Below, in pieces: positions 53,601 through 64,000 of a stretch of DNA of 64,000 bases (positions are counted from its first letter, which is position 1; every line of letters begins with the position of its first letter). Location of the stretch: positions 21,888,298-21,952,297 of the forward strand of contig OW285189.1 in the NCBI GenBank assembly GCA_935421135.1. The letters run 5' to 3'. The position numbers and the translations under genes are program-made. The notes under the pieces are model-generated. The model made no database searches. It was not told where the DNA came from and saw nothing but the letters and a program-made list of their open reading frames with translations. The DNA comes from Bugulina stolonifera. Lineage: Eukaryota; Bryozoa; Gymnolaemata; Cheilostomatida; Bugulidae.

Positions 53601-54652
53601 CTGAACCACAACAAATGGGGTATGGCAATCAGTTACATGATCAATCGCCCTCAGTTAACCGATTTCCATGCGTTCTTTGTGACTAATAATTAATACATAA
53701 AAATATTAATATTAATATATAAAAATTTTCAAAAATAATTGTTGACTTTGGAGATCAAATAATTCAGATTCAAGTAGATTTCATGTCATAAAGTTTACAC
53801 TGTATTGTACCAAAAAGCAAATGGACTGATCAATAAATAAAATCTAATTTTCTGAAGGCAGTCTCTACCTAAATCATAATGAATTTTAATAGCACAGCGA
53901 TGTTGGGAATTCCTGGAAAAACCTGGTCTACTGCTTGCCTAACTAATTGGTGTCAAAGGGGCGGAACCTTCAGAACCATGCCCCATTATTCTCTGTTCTC
54001 TTTGTACATAATAAATTGGTCTACAAATATAATCTATGTAACAGGAAAATGCAGAAATGTGCAACTATTTACTACCCATTCCAATTTTAATGTCAGTTTT
54101 TTATATGAGATCTAGAATTTGCCGATATCTGATGTGTCAAACAATAGAATAACATTATTCAAGCAAACTTTAGACATTTAACTATAGATTGTCCTCCTAT
54201 TAGCTGATGACAGGGTAGAAATTTCAGAAATATTTGATATATTTAACAGAGCTTCTTAGTTTCAGTATTAACATTTGTTTACCAGAAAATGTTTTTGTAT
54301 GTTGTCAACAACTGGCATAATGTACTTGAAAATGTGTTTATATATTCATTCAAAATTCCAAGTTAAGGCCACAAACTGAGGGGACACATAGCTGTCAGCC
54401 ATTCTTTGATACAATTTGCATACTCATCCTTTTGTTACAACTCAATATCAAAAACAGCCCTGTTCCTGTTTTCGTAATAATTTAATATTTGTAATGGAGG
54501 CTTGGTTCCTGGAACATTTACGTGTAGCAATAGACCACTTTATCCAGTTTGTCTTTTACCAGGAGTTGTATTATCTTGAGATTCCCAACGCTGTTACTAG
54601 CGAGTCACATTACAATTCAGGTAGAAATATCGTCAATATATTACCTTTATAG

Positions 54653-55070
54653 GGGAGAGCGGGGTAAGTTGGGACGCGGGGTAAGTTGGGACAGGGCTGT
54701 TTTGGGTATTATGAGACCCATTGCATTTTTATGGTATGGACCAAAGGTTAGACCAACATAAATAAACATAACCCACTATTTTGTTTTTTAAGTTGAATAA
54801 ATATTTTTTGTGCAATTTGCAATAATGTAATATTTGCATGTTTGAGTAATTTTTTTCTTCTTGGCGAGTTTCTAATTTTTTTAATCAAAGAATGACTCCA
54901 TCGTTTTGAAAATTTGCAGATAGAGACTCTATAGCATCTAGTTAGAACAACTAAAGTTAAAATTAGCTCAAGTCAAAGATCTTAATAAAAAATTGTGTTT
55001 TACAAAAAATTGGGAGTGTGGGGCAAGTTGGGACGCTAGAAGTGGGGCAAGTTGGGACACCATTTGTAAT
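54653..55070. repeat. Repeat block bounded by GGGGTAAGTTGGGAC motifs
   Basis: Two copies of GGGGTAAGTTGGGAC near 54661-54693 and two of GGGGCAAGTTGGGAC near 55019-55056, all in the same orientation, bracket about 330 bp of AT-rich DNA. It looks like a non-autonomous element with subterminal direct repeats. No terminal inverted repeat or target duplication was found. Confidence 0.5.
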
Positions 55071-57126
55071 AATAAATTATGTTTGTGGAATGATATGAAT
55101 CCAAGATAACACTGTAATTTCACCTTTTCTCTAACTAAAAGTTGTTTGATGAATCTTGGACAGCATTTGACTTTGGTAAAGAACTCCAATCCTGTGTGGG
55201 GATGACATTATAAGTAGTATTGATATTACTCGTAGTAGAAACTGGTCAAACCTGACTCATTGCCATAACAGCTTTTGATCTTTGTTCTGTCTTCACTTTA
55301 CTCATGACTCTGACAGCAGTAGCACCAATACAATGTATACACTACATCCTTTTCCTACTCATACCTACACTTCGAACACCGTTTAATATGCCTTTTGAAA
55401 CCCCCACCAGACCAACTAATACCATCAGACAGCACCAAGCTAATAATCCAATAGATTATTAGGTATAATTTAGTTATAAAGTTTGTGGGATTCACTCTTT
55501 GTTGTTCAAACTAGACAAGTAGGCTATATACAATCAATGTCTCTCTACACTTATTGTTACCCAACCCCAGTTGAACTACCATCTTCGGTGAGAGTACCAA
55601 GGAATAGTTTAATCAAACATCATCGATAATCTATTTACAAAGTTGTAGGTTTTCCATCTGTAAATATCCAATTTACCACTGTCCAAAACCCAGGAAAGGT
55701 AATTGGCCCCAAGAGAAAGACGCAGGTTGGATTGACTCCATCGCATGAATGAGGCTGAGGCGGATTGACTACTATCGCCTGTGTCATAAATGCTGCTGTG
55801 AATTCTGGGTTGGGTTGCCAAGTGGAATTAAAATTCAACAATCTTTTTTCTGCTCAGTGATTTCATTTTATCTAGAGTGTCAGTTGTTCAATTGTACATC
55901 AAACTCTAATAATGATTATACTAAAAATCAACATTTTTGCCTATATTTTCTAGTATTGGTTTATTTCTGGTGTTTTGGTTTTATATTCTATTTATTTTAA
56001 GTAACAAACTTAAAGCTTAAGAAAATTTTGCTGTACCAAAATTAGAAAACTGGTCACCTACGATGTGCTAGTTTTAAGTCTAATATGCATAAGTAGACTG
56101 GAACTTAGTCAAAAAAGAGCTTTATAAATTATTACAGCTAATAGAGCTGTTATAGATTATTACATCTATAAGACGTCAAATGAATTAAGGGTTTTTCATG
56201 TTCAAGCTGGCATCCTCCTATTTTAACAAAGATTTACTTAAAAAAAAATTCTCTTTTACATCAAAACAATTTTCACACCTTCCTTAGACAATCTTGTAAT
56301 AAAAAAAATTAAGCACTTCGAGTTTGAACTAAATTAAGGTCCAGCAGTTTTTTACAGACATGTTTTTTGACATATATACATGTGGCAATAATTTTAAATA
56401 TGTGTAATATTATTGTAACATCTCAATTCTATCTGTTCATGATAAAAAATGAGTTAGTCTTTCAAACTATCATTCAGTATAAGCTAATGAGAACCAAACT
56501 TTCTGGTATCCAAGATTATTGATGTCGGAAATCACAAAAGTTTTTTGATATCTTGTAATACCAGTAGCTACGGGCAATGCGTGGAAACACGTTAACTGCT
56601 GACATTCATTCACGTTGCCCAATAAAATGCCTCATTGTCAGGCTGGGGAGGGCTAGAGGCCCAAACTCCACTCTTCCACTAAGAATGCGTGCTCTCAAAT
56701 GATTGTGCAGTTCTGTCGTAGCCTACATCATGCAAAAATTGTCACCACGCATGATAATTGCACTTTGCGTTATTAATAATTTCTAATTTATTCTCTATAT
56801 AAGTGAACTTCCTGAAATCCTTACGACCGTCTTATATGTACACAGTTGGCAACAACTATGTACTGTCAATATGACTAATTGAGACGCAACATTCCTTTTC
56901 ATCTCTGGCCAATAGTGGTGCATCGCATGTACATAAGAACTCAGAACAGTTTTGCTTTTGATAAAAGTGAGAAAGATCTGTAATACCAAGTACATTTTGC
57001 TATAACATCTGGCAAGTTTTACTGTCATGTTTAAGAAATTATCTTCCCTTTATAAATAGACAAGCATGCCATTTGTGATATGATTTTGATTGATTGGCTT
57101 GTATTATGTGTATTTGCACATGTAGT

Positions 57127-57371
57127 CTACACACGCACGCATGAGCACACCTACACACGCACGCATGAGCACACCTACACACGCACGCATGAGAACACCT
57201 ACACATGCACGCATGAGAACACCTACACATGCACGCATGAGAACACCTACACATGCACGCATGACTGCAAGTACACATGCACGCATGACTGCAAGTACAC
57301 ATGCACGGATGAGCACAGGTACACATGAATGCATGAGTAAAGGTGCTCTTGCACACATGAGCACATGCATA
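57127..57371. repeat. 24-bp minisatellite, about ten copies
   Basis: Units of the type ACACGCACGCATGAGCACACCT repeat every 24 bp. They shift gradually from CACACGCACG to CACATGCACG and from GAGCACACCT to GACTGCAAGT to the right. Because 24 is a multiple of three, all frames stay open, giving spurious long frames on both strands. Confidence 0.9.
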
Positions 57372-58325
57372 ACTAGACAGAAATTGTACTGTAGCCTAGA
57401 AGGAGAATATTATATCCTTATGCAGCAGCTGTAAATCGGATTAGAGACCAATATTTTCTCCTTCATTATGACCTTTCAAGCTTTCAGAACAGATTATCGG
57501 AACACCAGCAAAGCGATGCACTCAGATAGTTAAACTATAGAATAACCTCCATCAGTAGGAAACAGTTGCAAAGAGAGCACAACTGATAAGTCTTAGTACC
57601 AGTTTGTTTTTTCAACCAAATGACGAACCTACACAGGAAGTATCAAAGGTCATCCAGACACAGAATTGGTAGTAAACAACTGTGGTAGGAATGTGCAATG
57701 GTGTACTTACTGGTCTGAAGAATTCATTAAAGTCGTATTGTTCAATCTTTTTAGAACAAAAATCATTATATTAAGAGATCCCTGGCTGTGGGCCACAACT
57801 TCAGCAACAAATATATTTAATCTGTTGCAATAAAATGACTAAACAGCTAGCTCACACAGCTAAATCACAAGTATGCCAGTTGATAAATTGATAGACAAAA
57901 ATCCAAGAATTCCAAGAAAAAGTATTTTGTTGGATTCTTGACATTTGTTTGTCAATGATATCTTGTGCCAGTAAAATGTAATTCAAAATTATAGTATATT
58001 GAGCCTTCACGGGCCATGAAAATTCACTGTGCTTCACATTTGGCTCTGGGACCATCTGTTGGATGCCGATGACTTAAAGACTTGTGGAACATTAGCTCTT
58101 TTACACTGTCATAATAATTGTTTCTGGTGAAAAACTAAGTAACACGACCAAATCTGTAGCATATGTAGCAAGAAGATGCTGACATACACGGCATCATAAA
58201 TGTGTATTCCATGGGGCACAGTGTTCGAAGTGGAAAAATTGAGGTGGGTACACTATACATACCATCTTACAGATTAGTATTGTATAGCTATCCACTTAAT
58301 TACTAAAATGAAAAAAACATTTATG

Positions 58326-58400
58326 CTCTGGTGAGAATCAAACTCAAGACCCTTTGAATGAGTGTCAAGCACTCTATTACTACGCTATTAGGTCCACAGC
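58326..58400 (-). other. Degenerate tRNA-like sequence or SINE head
   Basis: On the minus strand, TAGCGTAGTAATAGAGTGC resembles an A box and GGTCTTGAGTTTGATTCTC a B box, with intervening spacing like a tRNA. The acceptor stem does not pair well, so it is more likely a pseudo-tRNA or a tRNA-derived SINE head than a functional tRNA. Confidence 0.35.
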
Positions 58401-58825
58401 AACTGTGTGGGGAAAACTAGCTATAAAAATGAGGGTACACGCCTGCTGGCCGTATAACCACTAAAATTGAGGTGGGTACACACCGTATACTCCCGTATAA
58501 CCACACTTCGAACACTGATGGGGCATATATATATCCACAGTAGTAAAGAAGTTGTAACCCTTCAACTGTTCAGCCTGAGGTTAGAGCTAGCACTACTTGT
58601 AAATGCTAATAGTCGGCTTATTTCTTAATTTAGTAATAGCAAAGCATTGTTTCCATGTGCTGTCTTTACTCGTCACATCACTGATACGGCATATTAATCC
58701 CTACTTTTTCGCTAGCTGACTAAACGCCTGTTTTAATGGTATTTTCCTAAATCTTTCACCATTCTTTGGCTCAAAACATCATATAAACGATAAAACATCT
58801 CAGCAAATAATTTAATGTAATAGAT

Positions 58826-58937
58826 GGGTAAGGGCGGTCAACCAACAAAATATAGAGAAGACAACTACTCCTGCTTCAGTTTTGGTAAAGAACAAAGGCT
58901 ATTTCAAATTTCTCCACTTCTGCACCTAACTCAATAG
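58826..58937 (+). repeat. Dispersed repeat, copy C (truncated)
   Basis: Shares CAACAAAATATAGAGAAGAC, CTCCTGCTTCAGTTTTG and TTTCAAATTTCTCCACTTCT with copies A and B. The 5' part is missing. Confidence 0.55.
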
Positions 58938-59494
58938 ATGTTTGTATTCTGCGTTTTCTCTCTGAAAAATATTAGTAGATACGCTTTGAAAACACATTTA
59001 GTAAATCATTAAGACCTGCGATGTTCCAGGTGTATAATACTATTCATTGCATTTCGACTACTATAAAAATGAAATCTATTCCCTAGTTTGAGTTTGACCA
59101 CTGAAAGCAGTAGTTCCCAGTTTTAATGGTGAACAGCTAGTTCTTCCCCTACCCTGGTTTGGGCTCTATCACATCCCCGAACAACCCCAGAGTAGCCATA
59201 TAGTCTTAATTAGAGCCACTGGTGTAGTCTCCATAAAGGGAGATGGCTGTCTGGTGCTAAAGAAATAGCGAAGTAGGCGACGCTTATGTTTCTATGGACA
59301 GATGCTTTTCCTGTCCCGAACCCATTTACGGAGACTGCTTGACACTTGCCCTGCCGAGTTACCAGGTACTTTTTCGGCAAATGCAGTAGTGGAATTTGTA
59401 CATGAAGTCTCCGGTATTTTCAATTCTGATCTGATTAGACTCATAAAATTAGAGTATATAGCTTACTGAAGGCTTTTTGATCGAAACGGCCAAG

Positions 59495-59565
59495 CTAGGG
59501 TTTGCGTCCTCAGCCACTGGAGGGTAAGCCATGCGCTCTACCAACTTAAGCTCTATCGAATGTCA
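59495..59565 (-). other. Degenerate tRNA-like sequence
   Basis: On the minus strand, TTAAGTTGGTAGAGCGC is a good A-box-like D-arm. The T-arm region is degenerate and the acceptor ends do not pair. Not called as a tRNA gene. Confidence 0.3.
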
Positions 59566-59830
59566 TAGATTAATAGAGCACCTCGGAAGACATTCTTTCC
59601 AATAGATGGGTGTTAGAAGTCGGACAATTATACGTAAAACAGTGTTGTTTATTTTCTCATTGTAAGAATGCTTTACATGTCCATGTCCCATCTTGTTTAT
59701 TGATGATAATGAGAATCAAAATACATGTAGGTATAAACTCAAGACCATGTTGAACTGTGTTTCGTTTGCAATAAACTGTCATATTTATCTTTATTTTTAG
59801 TTAAATATGCTGCAAAATTGATCAAACTAA

Positions 59831-62800
59831 ATGACTGACAAGGAGAGTTCCGATGGAGCATCCAAGAAGATTCCCTATCTACCTCCCTGCCGAGTTTGTG
59901 ATAGCATTGCATCTGGTTTTCATTATGGTAAGGAATAGCTACATTGCTTATTTAAATGTGACCATTTAGACCGAACGAGCTATGTCACCTAAAAGTTAGT
60001 TAAAACACATAGAGATAACATCAGTAAAGTGTTAACTTTATAATTCAAGTCTAAGTTATGTTGGTAGTAGGCCTACATTGTACTTGTCAATTTTTTTAAA
60101 ATCCCAATGTTAAGTCAAAACATCAGTTTCGGCTTATAGCCCTACTCGTCTGGCCGAGATACTATTGACCAATCAACTATACCTGATGACATTAATGGGC
60201 TCGTGAATTGTTCCAGTGAAATGTCATGTTTGGAATAATGATGTAATTTTCTTACTATTGTTTCTTTCGGATGTGTGCACACGAGTGGATTTTTGCATAC
60301 ATTTCCGCACTCAATCATATTCGAACTCGTTTGACTGGTGTATACAAAGATAGCCCATATGAAGCTATTATATTGCAAACTGCAAGAATCCCCTCATGTG
60401 TGCACACACCATTATTGTGTAATTTGGTAAAGGTAAATTTCAAACAAGACAGCTCGGACAGTTTGAAACTGTGTAGATTACATTTAGAAGAACACAACTT
60501 ACAGACAATTATTTATTTAGTGTTCTACAAGTTAGTAGTAGTAAAAACAAAAAATATAACGTTGACAATAAAAATTAGTTGAAATCTGGGCTTTGGGGTT
60601 TCGAACTGTCCGGTTTCGAAACGTCCTGTTTCAAACTGTTTTTTTCGAACAGTCGCAAATTCATTTAATTTGTGAAGCCAATATAAACACCTTCATGATG
60701 AAAATTAGATGACAAAACTAGCAAATTTGCCACCATTTCCATTTACCTGGTTGTAGGAGTAAACACCTGTGAAGCATGTAAAGGATTCTACAGACGTAGT
60801 ATAGCTCGAAAGATTCCCTACCCAAGATGCTCTGAGGGAAACTGTCCAGTTCAATATGAGGCAAGAAACTCATGTCCTTCCTGCCGATACAAAAAATGCC
60901 TAGGAGTTGGTATGAGTAAGCTAGGTAAGGCCAGTGCATTCATCTTACATGTGTATGAACACCTTTGGTCCGTACAATGGTGGTACATACCCAGAACCTA
61001 CATGTAGTAGATTCCAGTTAGGTACAGTACTGTACACTATTTTGGCATACTGAGACAAGGAGACAAATTGTTACAAAAAACAAAACTATCTCATACGTTG
61101 CCATCAGTTTACAAAGCACGTCTTGTAATGTGAACGTGGTTGGTGCCATTCCCATGGCTTCAACAATCCAACTAGTAGCTTAACACAGAGTGCGTAGTAA
61201 ACATGATGGCATTACATTTTTCCCAATATTCATCCAGTGACTAGTTAGCAAATTCTTGGCATATTGTTACCTGTTGTAAACAACTTATTTATAGCTTATC
61301 ACATGAGTTACAGCTGTGAAGTACAGATCCACACTGTTGTCAGATTCCTTGACGTTACCAGTCAACTAGTTGAAGTAAGATTATTGTTTTTCCAGCTATT
61401 AAAACTGGAAGATATACTCATGACAAAAGAACATCAGACACGTTGGAGATAAAACTCGGCTCTTTCCCTAGTAGTCTAATGAACACCCCTCCACCAATTT
61501 GTGAAACCAGCCCTTCAGCTGAATCTTCTACCAGTATACTACCTCATGAAACTGACAGCGAAACTCAGCACTTGTCCAACATTGTCCACGACGCTTTTCG
61601 GAAGAGCTTCCCTGATACGACTTATATGTATGAACATTCTAACAATGTAACATACCTAGTAGACCAGCAGTTGGATAGGATGGGCTTAAAAACATTTAAG
61701 CAAGTTACAACTTTTGCGTTGGTTGACAGTCTTCGCGGAGATAGAATCGATGAAGTTAGGATTCTAAGTTCAGAGGTAGGATTTTCTTATAGTATTAGCC
61801 TTAGTTCCCATTCAGGTCAGCCATGTTTACAAAATTATTGCAAATAAGGGCGCATTTTTCAACTGTACCTTTGACAGACATCCACTACTTCATGCAGATT
61901 TGGGCTACCTATGGTTATAGCTAGGCAAGATCACATCTGGTGTTATATTGTACCTTTAGGGGAGGCTCAAGAAGTTATGGAGCTCTGAGAGGGAAAACAC
62001 ATGGTTATTCTACATGTGGTCGAAGTTGGAAAAAATAATAGTGCACGTGTATGTGATATTAAAATGATAATATTATATTACTAAACAGTTTGCGTCAGCA
62101 TGAATGCATTATTGTAATTATAAAGGCATATATGTTGAAGTCAGAGTAAAATCCTATCTAAATAACTAACTACTTGTAGAATTACACTGGGATTTGATAA
62201 TCTAGAGCTTGGACTTTGTGGGTGACGCAATAACTTGCTAAGTTGAAATTTGCGATAGCTTATTATTATGGTACCAGAGGCAAAGAGCAAATAACTCCAA
62301 AGCAGGTGTAATATTACAATGTACCTACACTCCTATAGTGTGGGTTCCATGTAGCACACTGTATCAATAGGCTGGTAAAATTAATTGTGTTGCTATCTGC
62401 CGGTGCCTCTGCTCCGTGAGGTGTACCTATTACATTACATCACAGAGCTTACCTGTGAGCTCAATCATAGCTACATGTAATGGCTAAACTGGCACCTAGC
62501 CAGAAAGCCAAACAATAGAATGCTGCCATTTCTTGAACAACAAATTTTCAGTGACATAGTTGTAGCTGTAGCTAGCCTGAGGTGCTCCATGAACTGTTTA
62601 TGGGAACTAGCACTAGCTGCTACAGTCAGTATGTGTCGCTACATGGAACAAGCCTAATGATTTTAATATAGCCAGGGTTTCTTCAGTAAAATTCAACATG
62701 GAGAAGTTGTCTTCTCCAGAGCCATGGCTCTGGTCTCCATTATATATGGTCTGGCCTCTCAATCCAATGGCTCTAACCACAAACAAGTACCTAAGGCTAC

Positions 62801-63495
62801 ATGGAATTATGTAAACTTGCACCTTAGATGATTGCCTAGGTTCTGTATGCTCAGTCATTGTGTGGAGTAAATAGGTATGTATTTTTGGTGATCAGCACCA
62901 ACACCAAAGTATCATCTTCCAGAGGTCAGTTTCAGAGAGGTCATAGTTTTGTTGAACAGCAATAACCTAAAATCTAAATAATCTCCAGGTGTGTAGCTGG
63001 TTTATACCATGATGACATAAACTTAATATGAGTAGAGTTGCAAGCACTTTTCTACAAATAATTCAAATAATTCCAAAGCCTACATGAATTTATTGCCCAA
63101 TCACTTGCATATTTTGTTTAGAGCGAGATCTTAAACTTTATGAAGACTATGCATAGCTCAATATCTGGAGACATGCTCTGGGATCTACCTACTTTGAAGC
63201 TGAGCCCTAAGCAGTTATGCGATGTCTGGTCACACGGTTTAACCAACTTTGTTAACTATATGGTTAGCTTTGCCAAGAGCATACCTGGGTTTCTCGATAT
63301 CCCGGGCCATGATCAGGTGATCTTAGTAAAAGGTTCAAAGCCACAATTAGCTGTCCTTCTGAGATTCAAACATGGTGACAACACGTATGATGCCAACATA
63401 CATTATGATACAAGTTCAAAAGCAATTAACTTCCTGCCTAAGCAAATCTTAGAAATGGTGACTGCCTCAAGTGATCATGATGAGCTGCTGTCCAG
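59831..63495 (+). CDS. Nuclear receptor, 5' part (runs off the window)
   Basis: Four plus-strand exons in agreeing phases: 59831-59927, 60757-60924, 61396-61775 and 63122-63495, giving 339 residues so far. The last donor (AG/GTGAGT) leads to exons beyond 64000. Residues about 20-90 form the two-zinc DNA-binding domain: CRVCDSIASGFHYG, then P-box CEACKGFYRR, then the second finger ending CRYKKCLGVGMSK. The extension AIKTGRY resembles NR1 receptors such as PPAR. The second finger has C-x4-C where most receptors have C-x5-C. Residues from about 135 onward are the ligand-binding domain; WSHGLTNFVNYMVSFAKSIP and DQVILVK match the helix 3-5 signature. A nuclear transcription factor; its ligand is not predictable. 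The start is the first ATG of the exon and gives a short N-terminus. Confidence 0.85.
60426..60662. repeat. MITE-like repeat family 1, copy in nuclear receptor intron 1
   Basis: Shares TGTAGATTACATTTAGAAGA, the AT-rich centre, TTGAAATCTGGG, and the GAAACGTCCTGTTTC and TTCGAACAGTCGCAAATTC right end with 38192-38448. The left end is degraded. Confidence 0.6.
61776..63121 (+). other. Intron 3 of the nuclear receptor gene
   Basis: No other coding exon was recognised. It contains two adjacent small palindromes near 62700-62733. One of them, CCAGAGCCATGGCTCTGG (62716-62733), is a perfect 18-bp palindrome; the other pairs GGAGAAG with CTTCTCC. Confidence 0.5.
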
Positions 63496-64000
63496 GTGAG
63501 TGAAGAACAGTTGACTACTATAAAAGCTATTAAGTACAAGGAGCAATGGCCAGTACCATGTGCAAGCCTTAGCCTCGCTATGCAAGGTTATTTATCTCGT
63601 CATTTTTTAAAATCGTTATTGTATCAAGGATATTCTATTTGATCATTTCTTGTAGCTACGTGTACTATAATTATACAGTATCTATGACTGGGTAAGCCAG
63701 TGTAGTTCTGAAAGTGGGCTTATTAGGTGCAATGCACAAACAGTAATGCATGCATGTAGGTTGTAGGCTCTTTTAGACTACAATCACGATACTAGTAGTA
63801 GTATCATACTACTACAGTTTGTTTTAGCTAGCATTAAGGCAAAATTCATAAAAGTTGGAAAATATTGTTAATTGTTCAACAATGAAGTAACTCTGCATAC
63901 TGAATACCAAAGGGCTCAGTGCAGACAATAGAGCGAGAACTTCTGTATGCAATCTGTAGCCCAAAGCCCTACAAAACCAAAGTCTGACCATTCACGATAA
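63496..64000 (+). other. Start of intron 4 of the nuclear receptor gene
   Basis: Follows the donor at 63496. Nothing else was recognised before the window ends; the remaining ligand-binding-domain exons must lie outside. Confidence 0.5.

Larger units (their letters stand above)
53601..59830. other. Repeat-rich region without a recognised complete gene
   Basis: Between the unidentified exons and the nuclear receptor start. Contents include a GGGGTAAGTTGGGAC repeat block (54653-55070), a 24-bp tandem array (57127-57371), two degenerate tRNA-like blocks (58326-58400 and 59495-59565) and dispersed repeat copy C (58826-58937). A minus-strand frame at 55635-55841 looks protein-like but has no splice or family support. 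The rest is AT-rich with nothing recognised. Confidence 0.45.

Noticed and set aside
57039..57434. Overlapping Cys- and His-rich or Thr-rich frames on both strands
   Set aside because: They are translations of the 24-bp minisatellite.
58326..59565. Functional tRNA genes
   Set aside because: Box-like motifs are present, but acceptor stems do not pair and anticodon arms are not convincing.

Overview
The window is animal nuclear DNA. Genes are split by many introns with GT-AG borders, coding exons are short, the background is AT-rich, and several repeat families recur. The protein set (a CCR4-type deadenylase, a TMEM72-like membrane protein, a D-2-hydroxyacid dehydrogenase, an SRA-YDG protein and a nuclear receptor) is metazoan. 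The divergence of the nuclear receptor and of the deadenylase N-terminus would fit a sponge or another early-branching marine invertebrate, but the sequence alone does not fix the taxon. All gene models were built by hand from reading frame, splice phase and family similarity.

Layout. 1-8540: a plus-strand CNOT6/CCR4-like deadenylase in eight coding exons, with a hAT-type MITE in its second coding intron. 9492-12154: a minus-strand TMEM72-like gene in six exons. 15928-19773: a minus-strand D-2-hydroxyacid dehydrogenase in five exons. 22288-37345: a minus-strand, seven-exon gene for a small stand-alone SRA-YDG protein. Its introns hold a 5.0-kb LTR element (22640-27651, opposite strand), a 1.2-kb-arm inverted repeat (28723-31666), a 29-bp minisatellite and several dispersed repeats. 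37346-43050: no supported gene; it holds a SINE-like block, a MITE copy and a probable solo LTR (41083-42048). 43055-48720: a second, 5.7-kb LTR element on the minus strand. 48725-59830: mostly repeats, plus a set of minus-strand exons from a gene I cannot name (51719-53600). 59831 to the right edge: the first four coding exons of a plus-strand nuclear receptor.

The most unusual content is the pair of LTR elements. Both have near-identical flanking LTRs, a primer-binding site matching the 3' end of tRNA-Leu, an LTR-adjacent purine tract and ATAT flanks, so both look recently inserted. Neither encodes reverse transcriptase, RNase H or integrase. Each instead carries a gag-like gene followed by a long ORF with a shared Cys/His module; the second also has a retropepsin-like DTG domain. 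In the second element gag and the downstream ORF are joined by a textbook -1 frameshift arrangement (GGGAAAA heptamer, 6-nt spacer, 8-bp GC-rich stem). In the first the two ORFs lie in the same frame, separated by a single UGA. LTRs and leader are almost the same in both, while the coding parts are strongly diverged.

The host genes do not form an evident pathway. They are neighbours without visible functional linkage.
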